This document shows, piece after piece, positions 23,859-36,190 of a stretch of 64,000 nt of DNA. The notes under the pieces are model-generated. The model was not told the DNA's origin, did no database searches, and worked only from the letters and a program-made list of their open reading frames with translations. Within the stretch, counting starts at the first letter, position 1; the number at the start of each line of letters is the position of its first letter. A program made the translations under genes and the position numbers. The DNA is from Cryptomeria japonica (Eukaryota > Streptophyta > Pinopsida > Cupressales > Cupressaceae): contig NC_081406.1 in assembly GCF_030272615.1 (NCBI RefSeq), positions 188,652,391 through 188,716,390 on the forward strand, given 5' to 3'.

Positions 23859-24438
23859 GAGAGGTCACATTTTGGATGTATAGTGACCTATATTTGTATA
23901 CGATCCACATATATATATGTATATATACATGCTTCTCTTTTGTATCAAATGTGTTATCTTTAATGCTTAAAACAATGTATATTTTGCTTTGATTAAATCT
24001 AATACATTTGGTAAATGTACATGTATGTTCAGAATTTAATTTCCATGCGATTGATTTCTCAATGCACCATGATTAAATTGATACATGTGTGACTTAATTT
24101 AATCAAGTACTACATTGATGATAGGGAAGAAATATGCATTAAGTCTAAGAATCATATAACTAACGTGATTTAATTTTGAACTTAAACACAACATGATACG
24201 ATTCTACTTAACACATAAAGACACTGTATAATATGCTAGCATAATGGAAATGTAAATCTTTTACAACTTACATAAATGAATTCAAGACAAACTATGAAGT
24301 AAGGAAACACGCTTGTCAAGAACGAAGCAATATAGTTTAAACATCATAACATTTAATTCTATTTTGCTCTAATTAGGAGATACGAACATATTACCCAATG
24401 TTGAAGAACTGAAAAGAAGATAAATAAGGAGTGAAGAA
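23859..24438. other. AT-rich spacer between PMD gene and T1 pol end
   Basis: The 3' ends of two convergent genes meet here: the plus-strand PMD gene stops at 23858 and the minus-strand pol ORF stops at 24439. The spacer holds alternating TATATATGTATATATACAT-type sequence (about 23910-23930) and no ORF. Both transcripts would end in this spacer. Confidence 0.6.
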
Positions 24439-27400
24439 TTAAGCATAATATCTACGCAAATGCATAGCATTTATAGGTTCTTTAAGAGGCGTACCATCTA
24501 CATCCGCTATTTTGTAAGCACCTGATCCATAATCCTCAATAACGATATATGGTCCAAGCCAATTAGGACTAAATTTTCCCTTTTCTGCAGGTAAGGCATT
24601 CACATTGCGCTGATTCTCATAAAGGACTAAGTCACCTACTGAGAAGGCACGTTGAATAACCTTATCATTATAGCTTCGTTGTAGAGTTTTGTGATACGCT
24701 TGAATATGCTCAAGAGCGTTTATACACTATTCATCAAGCATCTCAAGCTGTTGAAGTCGTTGTTCTCTATAAGAGTCACCATCTACTATACCTTTGAGAG
24801 AAACCCTAAGTGATGGAATCTCTAGCTCTAAAGGCATAATAGCATCAGCACCATAAACAAGATTATAAGGAGAAGTTCCCGTAGCAATTCGCACACTCAT
24901 TCGGTAGGCCCAAAGAGCATAGATTAGCTGGTTACTCCAATCCTTACCATGCTTATTCACAGTTTTGCGAAGAATTTGTTCGATTATTTTATTGGATGAT
25001 TCGGCTTGACCATTTGACTGAGGATAGTATGGTGTAGAAAATCGATGTTTGATATGATACTTCTCGAGGAATTTCTTCACGTTCTTGTTCTTAAATGATG
25101 TCCCATTATCTGAGATTATAGTAGAAGGTATCCCGAATCGAGAAATGATGTTTTCTAGAAGAAATTGACAAATCACTTCAGCAGTGGTAGAGCGAAGGGG
25201 AATAGCTTCTACCCACTTCGTAAAGTAATCTGTTGTGGTTATAATGAAGGTGTGTCCTTGAGATGAAGGAGGAGAGATTTTACCAATAAGATCCAAACCC
25301 CATGCGGAAAAAGGCCAAGAAGCTACTTGAGAACGGAGTTCTTGGGCAGGAGCATGAATTAGATTATTATGTTGTTGACATTGATGACATTTCTTAACAA
25401 ATGAAAAAGAATCCTTCTGCATAGTTTGCCAATAGTATCCCATACGAAGCAATCTATGAACCAAGGATTTGCCTCCAAAATGCCCCCCACAGGCACCTGA
25501 ATGTGCCTCTTCAAGAGCAACGGGGATTTCCGATTTGTTAAGACAGCGAAGGAGAAGACCATCATAACCCCTTCGGTAAAGGATATTAGAAAGAATGATA
25601 TATCTAGCAGATAGCTTGCGGATTCTAGCCCTAGTGTTTCTATTAGCAGAATCAGGAAAGGTACCATCGGTCAAATATCTTACATTATGCGAGTACCATT
25701 CATCTGAGTCTATAAAGTCACAACATGTTACCAGACTAGGATCGTCTACAATAGCTGGAGAAATAAGGTTGTGAATAACAAATTTAAGATCAACCACAGG
25801 GTCCTCTAAAGATACAAGAGAAGCCACACATGCCATTGCATCCGCATGTCGATTATCTTTTCGAGGAACAGGTTCCATGGTATAAGAATCAAATTTTTGT
25901 AATAAAGAGATGGCAAGGTCTTTATATTGTGATAATTTGTCTTGTTTTGCTTGATATATTCCTGTTACTTGTCTTATAATCAATTGCGAATCTCCATAGA
26001 TATGTATGTGTTTTCTGTTCAGAGCTAAGGCTGCTTTTATTCCCGCTATAAGAGCCTCATACTCATCAATGTTATTGGTACACAGGAAATTTAGACGATA
26101 GGATAAGGGAATGGGTTTCTTTGTAGGAGAAATCAGAACAACACCTGCCCCCGATCCCGTACGACACTTAGAGCCATCAAAGTATAACTCCCAAGTTTCA
26201 TCTTTCTCTATAGAAAGAATGAAGTCGTCAGGAAAAGACTCAGGGTTAGGGAAGGAGAAAGGTGAAGGGGCCTCAGCTAGGTGATCGGTCAACGCTTGCC
26301 CTTTAATTGCTCTTTGTGAAACAAATTTAAGGTCAAATTCAGTTAACATCATAACCCACTTAGCTAGGCATCCTGATAAATCAGTTTTAGAGAAAAGATG
26401 CTTCAACGGATCAAACTTTACCATGACGTGGACTTCTGAGTTTAAGAGATAATGTCTTAATTTCTGAGTCACAAACACCAAGGCCAAGAATTGTCTTTCT
26501 ATTGCAGAATATCGGGTCTCATAATCGAGTAAGGTACGACTTATGTAATAAACCGGACATTCTTTACCATCTTTATCATGTTGTGCCAATAATGCTGCAA
26601 GAGCATGAGAGGAAGCAGCTGTATACAGAAGGAAGGGTTTGGAAGGTTCGGCAGGTTGAAGAATAGGAGGACTAGCCAAATACACTTTTAAATCTTCAAA
26701 TGCTTGCTGACAATCCTCATTCCATTGAAAAGTGATATCCTTTTTAAGGAGTTGAGTAAAAGGAAAGGTACGATCCGCAAGTTGAGACACGAACCTACGA
26801 ATGGCTTGAATCTTTCCTTGTAAGCTTTTAAGTTGAGACACATTTCTAGGAGGTGGCATGTTGACAATAGCATCTATTTTCTTAGTGTCCACCTCAATCC
26901 CACGATGCGAAACTATGAATCCTAATAGTTTTCCACTATCCACACCAAAAACACATTTTTGGGGATTCAAGCGCATGTGATATTTACGAATTCTTTCAAA
27001 GATTTGACGAAGGATTTTAATATGATCCATGCGAAGAAAGGATTTGGCTAAAATGTCATCAACATAATCCTCTAAAATCTTATGCATATAATCATGAAAG
27101 ATAAGGGTCATCGCTCGTTGATAAGTTGCACCGGCATTTTTAAGTCCAAAAGGCATCATTATCCAACAAAACGTACCCCAAGGAGTGGTGAAAGCGGTTT
27201 TGAATTGATCTTGAGGGTTAATAAAAATTTGATTGTATCCTGAAAAACCATCCATGAAGGATAACAAGGCATGTCTTGCCATAGAATCAACTATCATGTC
27301 AGTGTTTGGAAGAGGAAAATCATCTTTTAAAGAAGCCTTATTTAGATCCCAAAAGTCGGTACACATTCTTATTTTGTTATCTGGTTTAGCCACAGCGACA

Positions 27401-29985
27401 ATATTTGAAATCCATGGGGAATAATCAATAGGGCGGATAAATCCAGCCTCCAATAACTTTTCAATCTCAGCCTTAACAAATAGAGCCACCTTAGGATTCA
27501 TTTTTTGAATCTTTTGTTTCACGGGCTTAGCATCAGGAACTAAGAAAATTTTATGAGTAACAATCTTAGGATCTATACCAGGCATGTCAAAGTATGTCCA
27601 AGCAAAGATCTCGGGGAATTCATGCAATAAATCTTCATATTGTTTTTGTTCCTCTCCATCCAAACATTTTCCAATTTTAATAACTTTCTCTTCATTGCAA
27701 GGGTCCATCTTAACATCAATGGTGTCACTTATGAGAAGATTACTTTGTTGAGGAGTATCCTTTAGCTGAGGGAATTCTTTCACAATCTCATCATTATCCG
27801 TCTCTTTTCCAAAGTAGGCTTCAGTGTTCAAACAATAAGGGAGTCCCCTATTGTGATGATAACGAGGAAGAGTGTCATATGCTCCTAAAAATTCAGCTAA
27901 AGCATCATCAGTAGGGAAAATGTCAAAAGCACAAGCACACGAAGGATCCCCATCAATATACTCAGGGTGTTGCATTGATAGAGATGTAGAAATAACATTA
28001 ACACTAATGCATGGTCTTTTAGAAGCTTTAGTGCGCTTGCAAGGATTATAGACAAGTCCAAAGGCATAACTGTGAAAATTAGTCTCTAGAGGAACTTTTA
28101 TCCCTTGTTCATGAGCACCGCAACCATTTCCATGATACCCATGCTTAGCAAAAATGCGAAAACCACGACCATAACGATCAGCCATTTCAGGAAGAGAAGG
28201 TGGTTTTTCATAAGACAAAGAATCAAACTCTTCATAATTAGAGGTGTGAGGAGAAGAAGTTTGAGAAGCGGCCACAAAATTATTACTCATAGGTTCAGGT
28301 AAGATTGATTGATTTTTAACTTCTTCCTTCTTTTCAACTTTAAGCTCTCTAGAAGGAACCTTATATTCACCTACAAAGGTGGGATTAAAATCAAGAGATC
28401 CCCAATCGTCTTCTTCGAGGATCTTCCCAGGATCAAAATCCTTCTTATGTGTAGTTTCAAGTCGAGAAGAGTCTTCTTCAAGAGCTCCAGACTCATCCGA
28501 AGAATTTTGATCATCGGAGAGCGAGGATTCACCGATAGGTATCTTATTTAAAGAGTCATCACTAGATGAGGACGGCTTAGAAGAACCCCCCTCGGAAGTA
28601 GATGTTTGCAAACAAGCTTGAAAATTAGTATCACCTATCAAGGTATATGTCTTATTGTTATAAATAAATTTAACTTGTCTATGCAACGTAGAGGGGACAG
28701 CTTGCATACTGTGAATCCAAGGTTTCCCTAGTAGCAAGTTGTACGTTAGATTTCTCGACATAACATGGATAGGTGTAGGCAAAGTAACAGGCCCCACTGT
28801 GATGGGTAAGGTGATAGTACCTAATGAAGTTTTAGCCACATTATCAAAGCCTCGAATAGGATGAGAGTCCGGTTCAATTAAGGATGTATCCACATTCATC
28901 TTATGCAAAAGATTAATGCTACACACATTGAGACCAGAACCATTATCCACTAGTGTTCGTCTTATAGCAGTGTCTTTCATGATAACCACAATCATCAAGG
29001 GATCATATTGTTGTTGGATTTCACTAGTAGGCAACTCATCTTGGGTAAACACAATTTGAGCTTTAGGATTCATCACAGAGTTAACCAAAGATGCTATATT
29101 ACTAGATGTATTCGGTGGAGGAACATTCAAATCTTTAAAGGCATCTTGTAACATTCCATGATGAGCGGAAGAAGTTTGAATCAAATCCCAAAGGGATATC
29201 TTAGCAGGGGTAGCTTTAAGTTGTTCTATGAGATCATATTCCTTACTAAGAACTTGCGAAATACGGGGAGCTTGTGGAAGAATCGGTTGAGGATTCGGAA
29301 GAGAAACTGGGATAACAGGAGGAGGACTAGGCTGCCTATTATTTCTGGTATGATAAGTATGGGCAACCGCATGATAACTCTCTCTAGTTATTTGCTTGGC
29401 ATAACTATAATGACTTATAGGTTTTCTTCCTTGCACAATGATGATTGGTTTATTCGGAGTACGAAAGGAATCATGATCATACCCTCCTTGGACAGTAAGG
29501 AGAGGTGATTTAGGAACTTGAAAGGTGGGAGAAGGATAAGCTCCTTGGACTTCAAAGAGAGGCTTTTTATGCTCATTCAAGTTTATCATGTTAAGTAATT
29601 TAGAAGTCTTGTTCTTGTTTAAAGATTTCGATAAAGCCACAAAGTCATCAAGAGCATCATCCAACAAAGCATGATCATATCTATTAAAAGGTTTATCTTT
29701 TGATTCAAAAGGAGACATCTCCTCATAGAGGGGATTGTTGAAAACAACCATGTTACTAGATTTAGTGGAAGAGTTGATAGGAATGTACCCTTGAGAGGAC
29801 TCATTCAACTTATCTTTCTCATCGCAACGAAATGGCATAGTAACAAGATTTATGAGTTTTTGGTAAAATGAAGGTTTGGTATCTTTAGGGTTCAAAAACT
29901 TATCTAAAGCTTCATCTAATTCATCTTGGCTATACTCATAATAATCATCATAAGCATGAACATTTTGCAAATAAAAGTCTGACAT
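24439..29985 (-). pseudogene. pol: T1 polyprotein: PR-RT-RH-aRH-INT, one stop near the C-terminus
   Basis: A single frame of 1848 codons has one in-frame TAG (24727-24729). It starts 150 bases inside the primer site. Order (residues approximate): a 330-residue N-terminal part with three VQG repeats and only the tail of a Tat gag (EYDLIEQLKATPAKISLWDL); protease with LVDNGSGLNVC (D347); RT with DGFSGYNQI and the catalytic YVDD (974-977); RNase H; archaeal-type RNase H with FDGSK (~1270), DEYEALIAG, GDSQL and HADA acidic residues; integrase zinc finger (HSGACGGHF...CHQCQQH) and core D/D/E (TDYFTKW, SDNGTSF, QAESSNK). After the TAG the C-terminal beta-barrel region (NWLGPYIV) is still open, so the TAG would fit a former CAG. 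One RT residue is Trp (TDFWDLNKA) where the family has Arg, again C to T. A complete gag is absent. Confidence 0.88.
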
Positions 29986-30134
29986 TCTGAAATAAAAGTT
30001 GAATTAAATTTAAACATACAATGTAAAGAAACACACTCTTTTTTTTTTTCTCTTTTTTAATGAAAATGAAATGAAAACACACTAAATCTAGATCTAGATC
30101 TAACAAATGCAATGCAAGAAGAAGCAATGATAGA
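29986..30134 (-). other. T1 short leader between primer site and pol start
   Basis: Only about 150 bases lie between primer site and ORF, too short for a separate gag gene. The plus strand has a run of 12 or more T residues near 30041 and a repeated AGATCTAGATCTAGATCT word near 30087-30100. Confidence 0.6.
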
Positions 30135-30152
30135 TTCATGTCGGGTTCACCA
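30135..30152 (-). other. T1 primer binding site
   Basis: On the sense strand TGGTGAACCCGACATGAA begins three bases after the 5' LTR end. It ends in the CCA-complementary TGG, as expected for a tRNA 3' end. I do not name the tRNA with confidence. Confidence 0.75.
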
Positions 30153-30593
30153 AAATGTGTGGGGAAAAAGCGAGACTAGGTTATCATGCCCTAATCCTAC
30201 CTCTTGTCACACATTACGGAATACGAAAGAGCCTAGAGGTATCGCACAATTGGCTACTTCTTTTTGTGAAAGAGAGAGCCACGGGCTACTATTAGGGTTT
30301 CTATTCCTTTGTTGTAATTGAAAGGTAAGATTATGCAAGTCCAATTCCTAACCCTAAAATGCAAGTATGAACTAACAACAAGATTGCAGAATTGAACCTA
30401 GACAATGGAAAGCTGTAAACACAAGGATAAAAAAAGAATGCAAATGCATACCTGGAGTCAAAATCGGACTGAAAATGTTTGGGACGGGGGCGCGGGTGCC
30501 ACTGTCCTGATTCTGCACCTGAAACTGCACCGGAAACTGCTATTTTGCACTCTGGAACACTGTCAGAAACTGTCGAAAATGCTGTCTGTCTGG

Positions 30594-30688
30594 AGGACCA
30601 GGGCACCCAGCGCCTCTGTCCCAGGGACCAGGGCGCCCAGCGCCCCTGTCCTGGTAGGACCAGGGCGCCCAGCGCCCCTGTCCCAGTC
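30594..30688. repeat. GC-rich minisatellite inside T1 LTR (right copy)
   Basis: Three units beginning GGACCAGGGCGCCCAGCGCC, about 30 bases each, in the transcribed part of the 5' LTR. Confidence 0.85.
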
Positions 30689-30807
30689 TTTTGCTCTGCA
30701 ATTTGATGCAGAGTGCTGTCTCGACCTGTTCTCTCTGGATCTGTATCCTGCGGCGTCGTCCGAGTCTCGAAACCTGCACTTATATCTGAGAAAGGGTGTA
30801 TGGGCGG

Positions 30808-30815
30808 CTATATAG
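30808..30815 (-). promoter_or_regulatory. Candidate TATA box of T1 5' LTR
   Basis: CTATATAG on the sense strand, flanked by GC-rich sequence; the identical word is in the 3' LTR at 19733-19740. No start-site data exist. Confidence 0.4.
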
Positions 30816-31827
30816 GGTTTTGCCTTAGTCAAACCCCCTCTTCAGTGATTTCCACCTCCACGAATAGCCAAGTTGTTTTGTAAAATGTATTGTGTGTGCA
30901 GACCTAGTGTGTGTGCAAGGTCCTAAAATGCAAGAAAGCAAACTAGAGCAACCTAGAAAGTAAACCCTAATTGCTTGTAAATGATAATGTAAATGATCTA
31001 AATCAAGATGCAAAGTGATCTAAAGCATGAATAAATGAGATATTGAAGCTTATGCAAAGACATGAAAACAACATGAAATCATACCCAACCCTCAAGGGAG
31101 AGGTACAAGCCAATCTTCAGTCGGTAATCTCCTATTGTTCTTCAATGTCTTCCAAGCCCTAAATGGATGAATGGAATTGATAAATGCTTGATAGAGGGAT
31201 GTTGTAAGATGTTGAAGTCTTCAAAGATCTTCTCTTTCGCTGCATATGAGGTTTTTGGAAACAAAAATCCGATCCTTTCAAATGAAGAAAGAGAGCTCTT
31301 ATGTATGAAACCTTAGGTTGCAATTTCGTCTTTTGGCCGACCTAGAGATTGAATCTCCCGCCAATTTCTTGGGGTTAAGCTTTATTTTATGATTGGATCG
31401 TACTCCTAAAATTTCGGGAAAAATGTCCGGGACCATGTGCACTCCGGGCGCCATGGTCCCGACAACTTTTCACCAAATTTTCAGGGCCGTCAGATATGAT
31501 GATTTTAGAGAGAATCCCAAAGTTACAGGTGATTTCAAGATGTTTTGACACCCGAAATCAAGCCCCCAAGTTCGAAATAGGACTTAATTAGGGTTTTTGA
31601 TTAGATGATGTATTGGAGGAATAAAATGAAAAGGGGCACACTTTAACGAAAGGGCCCGACTTTATGATGTGAAGGATGATGAAATAGGACCTTTAGACCT
31701 AATTAATTTGATTAATTAAGTGCTAAAGGAGCAATGCAATGCAAAATGTAAAATGCACTAAGGCGGGTGCTAAACTAGGTGTGAAATTGTACCACCCTAG
31801 CAAGTGCGTACAATTTATGACGTTACA

Positions 31828-31832
31828 AATAA
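31828..31832. other. T1 target-site duplication, right copy
   Basis: AATAA, identical to 19074-19078, inside the ORF of element X. Confidence 0.9.
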
Positions 31833-33157
31833 TAAGATAAATGTCACCAACATCTTTTAGACCTTTAGGTCATCCAATTGAATCATGTTTGTTATCAACA
31901 TCAAAAGAATTTTCCTCGAGGGAAGCAACGAATTTTTCTTCTTTCTCAACATCCTTTTGCACATTGACCTTTCTCATTTTTTCTTCATCACTTTCCACAA
32001 TTACAAAGTTTGCACATTCCATTTTTTCTAGACTCAAGTGCTTAGATTTTAATGCTTTAGAGATAGAGGAAGAGGCCTCTACAAATAACTTCCTAGATCT
32101 TTTAGCTTTTCATACACTTCCAACATCACCAATTTTCTTTATGCTAGATTTCCCTATGATCTCATCAAATATTCCAAATCTTTCTTTACTCACGTCTTTA
32201 GGTAATTTAAGAAGTATCTCCATGATACTCATGCACTCATCTTCAAACACCTTATAGGGAAGCTTTGACACCCATGAAGTCCTCAGAATTACTACCTCCA
32301 AAAAATAATTTTCCTTGTCTACCATGAAAGTAATCTCATTTTTATAACAATCCACAACATTCAAAGGAATCTAGTTCTTAACAGCCATCTCCTTCCAGAG
32401 ATCCATAAATAACTTACAACAAGCAATATTACTATCATCCAAACTATCTAAATACTTGTTAATTTGAGCAACAATAGTCACATCTTTTCTCCACACAATA
32501 TTTTTTATTTTGAGCATTTAAGCATTAAGAAAATAAACCAAGTAAGCAATGAGATAGCTATATCAGAAGGGACACATTTCATCCTTGGTCATTCAAATAT
32601 TTATAGTAGATGACGCCTCAAAAGATCACACAAATCATAATCCTTGTTCTTCTTTACCATTTGATAGGCCACATTGAGTGTCGTAGAGGAAGATAATCTT
32701 TCTTGATTCCTAAAATATACTTTGCATGAAATTACCATAGTCACATATCTTACACCCAAATAAACAATGCTATCAAATCGAAGAGCTTTCTTATCAGATA
32801 CAACTCCAGTTAGCCTATTCACTTCTTTATTATTTACTGACTTTAAAGTGAGTACCTTTTCAGTAGAACATAAGTTGGTCACTTCCATTAGGGCTTCCTT
32901 GGAAATCAAGTATGGTTGATCCAACCATTAAGAGTCTTCATTTATTCTTCTCAACACATTATTTATTATTTCTTCATCATAAAACATAGGGAAATTGCTC
33001 CAAGTATCCAATCTCAAATGCCCTAGACTAGCATAACCTTGTTGAGAACAAAAGAAAAAGCACAGACATTGTCTACTCTTCTTAATGGCTCAATAATTTA
33101 GACCTTGAAATCGTACCTTGGGAATTGTACATGCAACCAAGTAATTATCTTCTACCA
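31833..33157 (-). pseudogene. Element X ORF, N-terminal/central part
   Basis: Minus-strand coding can be followed from the Athila LTR edge near 33158 down to the T1 insertion. Its start is cut off by the Athila LTR. Readable landmarks in order: MVEDNYLVACTIPKVRFQGL, LGHLRLDTWSNFP, DQPYLISKEALMEV, SDKKALRFDSI and a Leu-rich KDYDLCDLLRRHLL (32601-32924). After a frame change come LRTSWVSKLPYKVF (32110-32364) and a Lys/Glu-rich Ser tail. Stops include TGA and TAA where Gln or Arg codons would fit. No family is recognised. Together with 18350-19078 it makes one ORF of roughly 650-700 codons directly upstream of the X polypurine tract. Confidence 0.55.
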
Positions 33158-34289
33158 TGAAGGTTCACTTAATTGTCAACCTAGGGCATGTACTTGAAAT
33201 GGGTCTGCAAGGTATATGCAATAGAAAGACTAAACAACCACTTTTCCTATTGCTGGAATTAGAATGATGGAAATAAATAACTAAAATACTTGTAAAGAAA
33301 ACTAACTACCTTCTAGGAATCAACTAAGGAAAACTAAATTTATCCATGATCAACAAACAAGATTCTACCTGGTTCATAGTGGCTGCAGGAACAATCATAG
33401 GAAATGTTCTAGTGGTTGCAGGAGTAGTCCATGATCAGAATAATACTAAGTACAAAACATTAAATAACTGATAAAAGAAAACAAAGGAGTACTCACTAAG
33501 TGGGCCCCCTTAGAAAGCATCCAAATATTTGAACCAAACGACTGAAGCTTAAAACACAAACCTTATTGATTTCAAAATACTTGACAACATAACAATTTGC
33601 TAAGAGCCTATTTCTTTTTAATTCAAAATTGTATTATTATAACTAAAACTATCTTTTTCTCTCTACCACCACAAGAGAAGGTGGGAGGTTTATTTAAAGC
33701 ATAAAATCTAAATAACTAGCATACCACTCCCACATCTTAAGGATGATGCATTTATTGAGCAAGGAGAAAGAAAAAGGTGAGATGATAGATGCTAAGAACT
33801 AGTCAAAGCCCATTAGAACAACAAAGAGAATCTAGCATCATTTCAATCCTAAGTCTTCATCAAGTCATAATGAACCACTTCCAACCGCTAGCTGACTTCT
33901 TCAACAATGATCCTTGTTGTCCCTTCATTGGCCAACATTTCCATCATCTTTATTGCTGAGCATCTTGGACCGGTTCAACATCCTTCTTCAATCTTGCATG
34001 AAGTTGTTAATGTGCACAAAGATAGGCCTAATTATTCCTATCAGAATAACATTCAAAATCTACATGCATTATTACCATGGATATTCCTCATAACACATTT
34101 ATCTATCATATTGCATCAGAAAGGAACATATATAAGATAATTTTATGCCATATTAACATATTACCAGGACATATAAAATGATATCACTTTAACAAAGGGT
34201 TCTAAACTCAAAGACATAAACAAATTCCTAATATCGCAGAAAAGACACATTCACATAGACAAAATAGAGCCATTATTTTTGGGTCATCA
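33158..34289 (-). repeat. Left Athila-like element 3' LTR
   Basis: The reverse complement of the right edge, TGATGACCC...AATAATGGCTCTATTTTG, matches the start of the plus-strand LTR at 60220. Homology to that LTR can be followed to about 33165 (CAACCTAGGG against CTAGTTGATAACT reversed). The element-X ORF begins again at 33157, so the border is near there. The last ~85 bases present in the right LTR (61354-61438) have no counterpart, so this LTR end is truncated or divergent. Confidence 0.65.
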
Positions 34290-34304
34290 TTTCCCCCCAA
34301 ACTC
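34290..34304 (-). other. Polypurine tract of left Athila-like element
   Basis: Sense strand GAGTTTGGGGGGAAA ends exactly at the LTR start (TGATGA). Confidence 0.8.
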
Positions 34305-36190
34305 AAAGTCTTGCTGGTCCTCTAGAAGATGAAGATTCTACATTTCTTCCCTTTTGCTGAGCTCTGTAATTAATAATATGAGTTTGGCCTAAGCCCTCTA
34401 TAGCAATATTCCAATAAAATCCTTTGTTCTTTTCAACCCTGTCCCACCTAGCCTTTTCTGTTGTGTCATCAAATGAATTGGCATACCTATTACAATTTGG
34501 TATTTTCCATAAAAGGATAGGTGGCTGGAAGAGTAAAGGAAGCCAATTGTTCGTTCTTGTTTGTCCCAACTGGAGATACCATGAAGTTCTTTTCAAAGCT
34601 GCATAATAGTTTTGCAAAGAGTGTGGCTCTGCCATTTATAGTTCTTTTGTAAGACTGTTCCATCTTCTTGCCACATGTCTAAAGGCTGACTGTGCCTTAG
34701 AGGCCCTCATTGATTCAAACTCTTGATATGATTCTTTCCTCAAGGATAATATTTTAGGATTAAAATCAGGATGATATAAAATATTCTGCCAATCATAATA
34801 CAGTCGCCTTGGATTATTACTTTCTACTCTTATTGGCAGGGGAATCTTCAGTTCGTCTTCTTGATAAGTTAGCTTCTTCATCCCTGGTATGCTCATTATG
34901 AATCCGGGACATTAATGCCCTCAAATGTATGTCACCAATATATAATAAAGGATTCCATTCCCTATCATCAGGTACTGCATAGTTGTGTAAGTAAAATTCA
35001 CAGTGCAAATTTTTAATTGCAACAAGAGAATTTTGATAAACCTGATAAAACTCTTGATCAGTTTCCAAAGAATGATCCATATCTGAAAGAACAATGGAAA
35101 TTTTTAAAGTGAGGAAGAAATCCTTTAAGTACAGAGAGTAGACCCTAGGCAGTAGTCTACACTCAAGAATACTGGGCATCAGATTCACCACAGTGTCTAT
35201 TTTCCCCTTAAGAGTAGCAATCTCCTTATCTCTCTTTTCAATTTCCTTCTGCAACTGTTGCTTCTCATCTTCCCACTCTACCTTTTTATCCATCATATTT
35301 AGGTATAAATAGAATGCAAATAACATCCATGATAAAGGAGTGTGCCTGTGTCTAATTACTGGAAGAATCCTTTTACCTTTCCTCTGTTCTTCAATTGATT
35401 GTTCTTGTTCTGTCATTTTTTCAATGAAAAAGTTATGTCATTCCACTGTAGGAACTTCCTTTTGTGCTATCATGGAGATAGTTGTTGTAAATTATGTTTC
35501 TTCCTCCTATTCCATTACCTTCTCTACCACTTTTGCTAAATTATTCAACCCATCCATATTATCCTCATCACAGTATTGGTCTCTTTGAATGTCTCGTTTC
35601 TTTGAAGCTGCGCATATTTCTCCCACCAACTCAGAATCAACTTGAATAGGTTTCCTGAACTCTACATTGGAGTTCCTTTTGAGCTTCCCTTTAATCCTAT
35701 TACTTCTTCTTTGAGACTCAGTTGGAACACCTCTATGGGTTCTAGAGATTTCAGATTCCTTTGTACTTCCTTGAAATGGAAGAGTTGCAACAAAAGGTTT
35801 TACAATTCTTTGTTTCTTTCTTCCAAGGACCAAAGATTCTTCTCCTAGTTTCTCATCAAGATTCTTCTTTCCACCTTTCTTGTGTTGTAATCTCATAGGG
35901 TTCTCCATAGTAGGGTTTCCTATTTCATGGATTTCAACTTCAATTGACTCTACTAGTTTATCTTTCACCTTCCGAGTGGAAGCCCTAGTTTTTATAGGAT
36001 TGTTCATTAAAAGTTCTTCACTAGTGCCTACAGGAACTGACATAAAATTACTCAAAATTTCTTTTGTTGTAGGAGAATCTATAGTAGAGGAACCCTTAGA
36101 ACTTGAGGCTCCAAGGGTTATTTTCCTTCTTTTTCTGTAAACCCTAGTATTTTCTTTTGCAATTCTTTCTTGACCTTAATAATTTTCTTC
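34303..36190 (-). pseudogene. Extra ORF after integrase in Athila-like element (env-like position)
   Basis: Two frames cover the region: 36055-34817 on the minus strand (one frame, a few stops) and then 34896-34303 (shifted). The frame can be extended upstream to about 36190 through Lys/Arg-rich sequence. The product starts with a basic, Ser/Thr/Lys-rich region, has a clear coiled-coil-like heptad segment (WEDEKQQLQKEIEKRDKEIA, about 35250), then a Leu/Tyr-rich part and a C-terminal Trp/Tyr/Asn-rich segment (SWYLQLGQTRTNNWLPLLF). I see no signal peptide or convincing membrane span. Athila elements typically carry an env-like third ORF here, but similarity is by position only. Confidence 0.55.

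Larger units (their letters stand above)
19079..31827 (-). mobile_element. T1: near-intact Tat-lineage Ty3/gypsy element with antisense PMD gene
   Basis: Two LTRs (1674 and 1672 bases) with TGTGTGGGG starts and GACGTTACA ends enclose 9.4 kb and are flanked by AATAA duplications. Order in the sense (minus) direction: 5' LTR at 30156-31827, primer site 30135-30152, one long ORF 29985-24439, a gap, the plus-strand PMD gene 21335-23858, a polypurine tract near 20756, and the 3' LTR 19079-20752. A second, archaeal-type RNase H between the RT-RNase H and integrase places it in the plant-specific Tat group (Ogre/Retand relatives). LTR copies differ by scattered single changes and a small indel, so insertion was fairly recent. 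A normal gag with a zinc knuckle is missing, so it may have depended on other elements. Confidence 0.9.
30156..31827 (-). repeat. T1 5' LTR
   Basis: Partner of 19079-20752. On the sense strand it contains a candidate TATA word CTATATAG (30808-30815) about 650 bases from the primer-site end. It also holds the better-preserved GC minisatellite (30594-30688) and a GGGCGCCATGGTCCC word (31446-31460) identical to the core of the PMD intron repeat; in the left LTR the same place reads GGGCGCCACAGTCCC. Confidence 0.92.

Noticed and set aside
28105-29508. Several plus-strand ORFs of 65-116 codons opposite T1 pol
   Set aside because: They are antisense shadows of the long pol frame, without motifs of their own.
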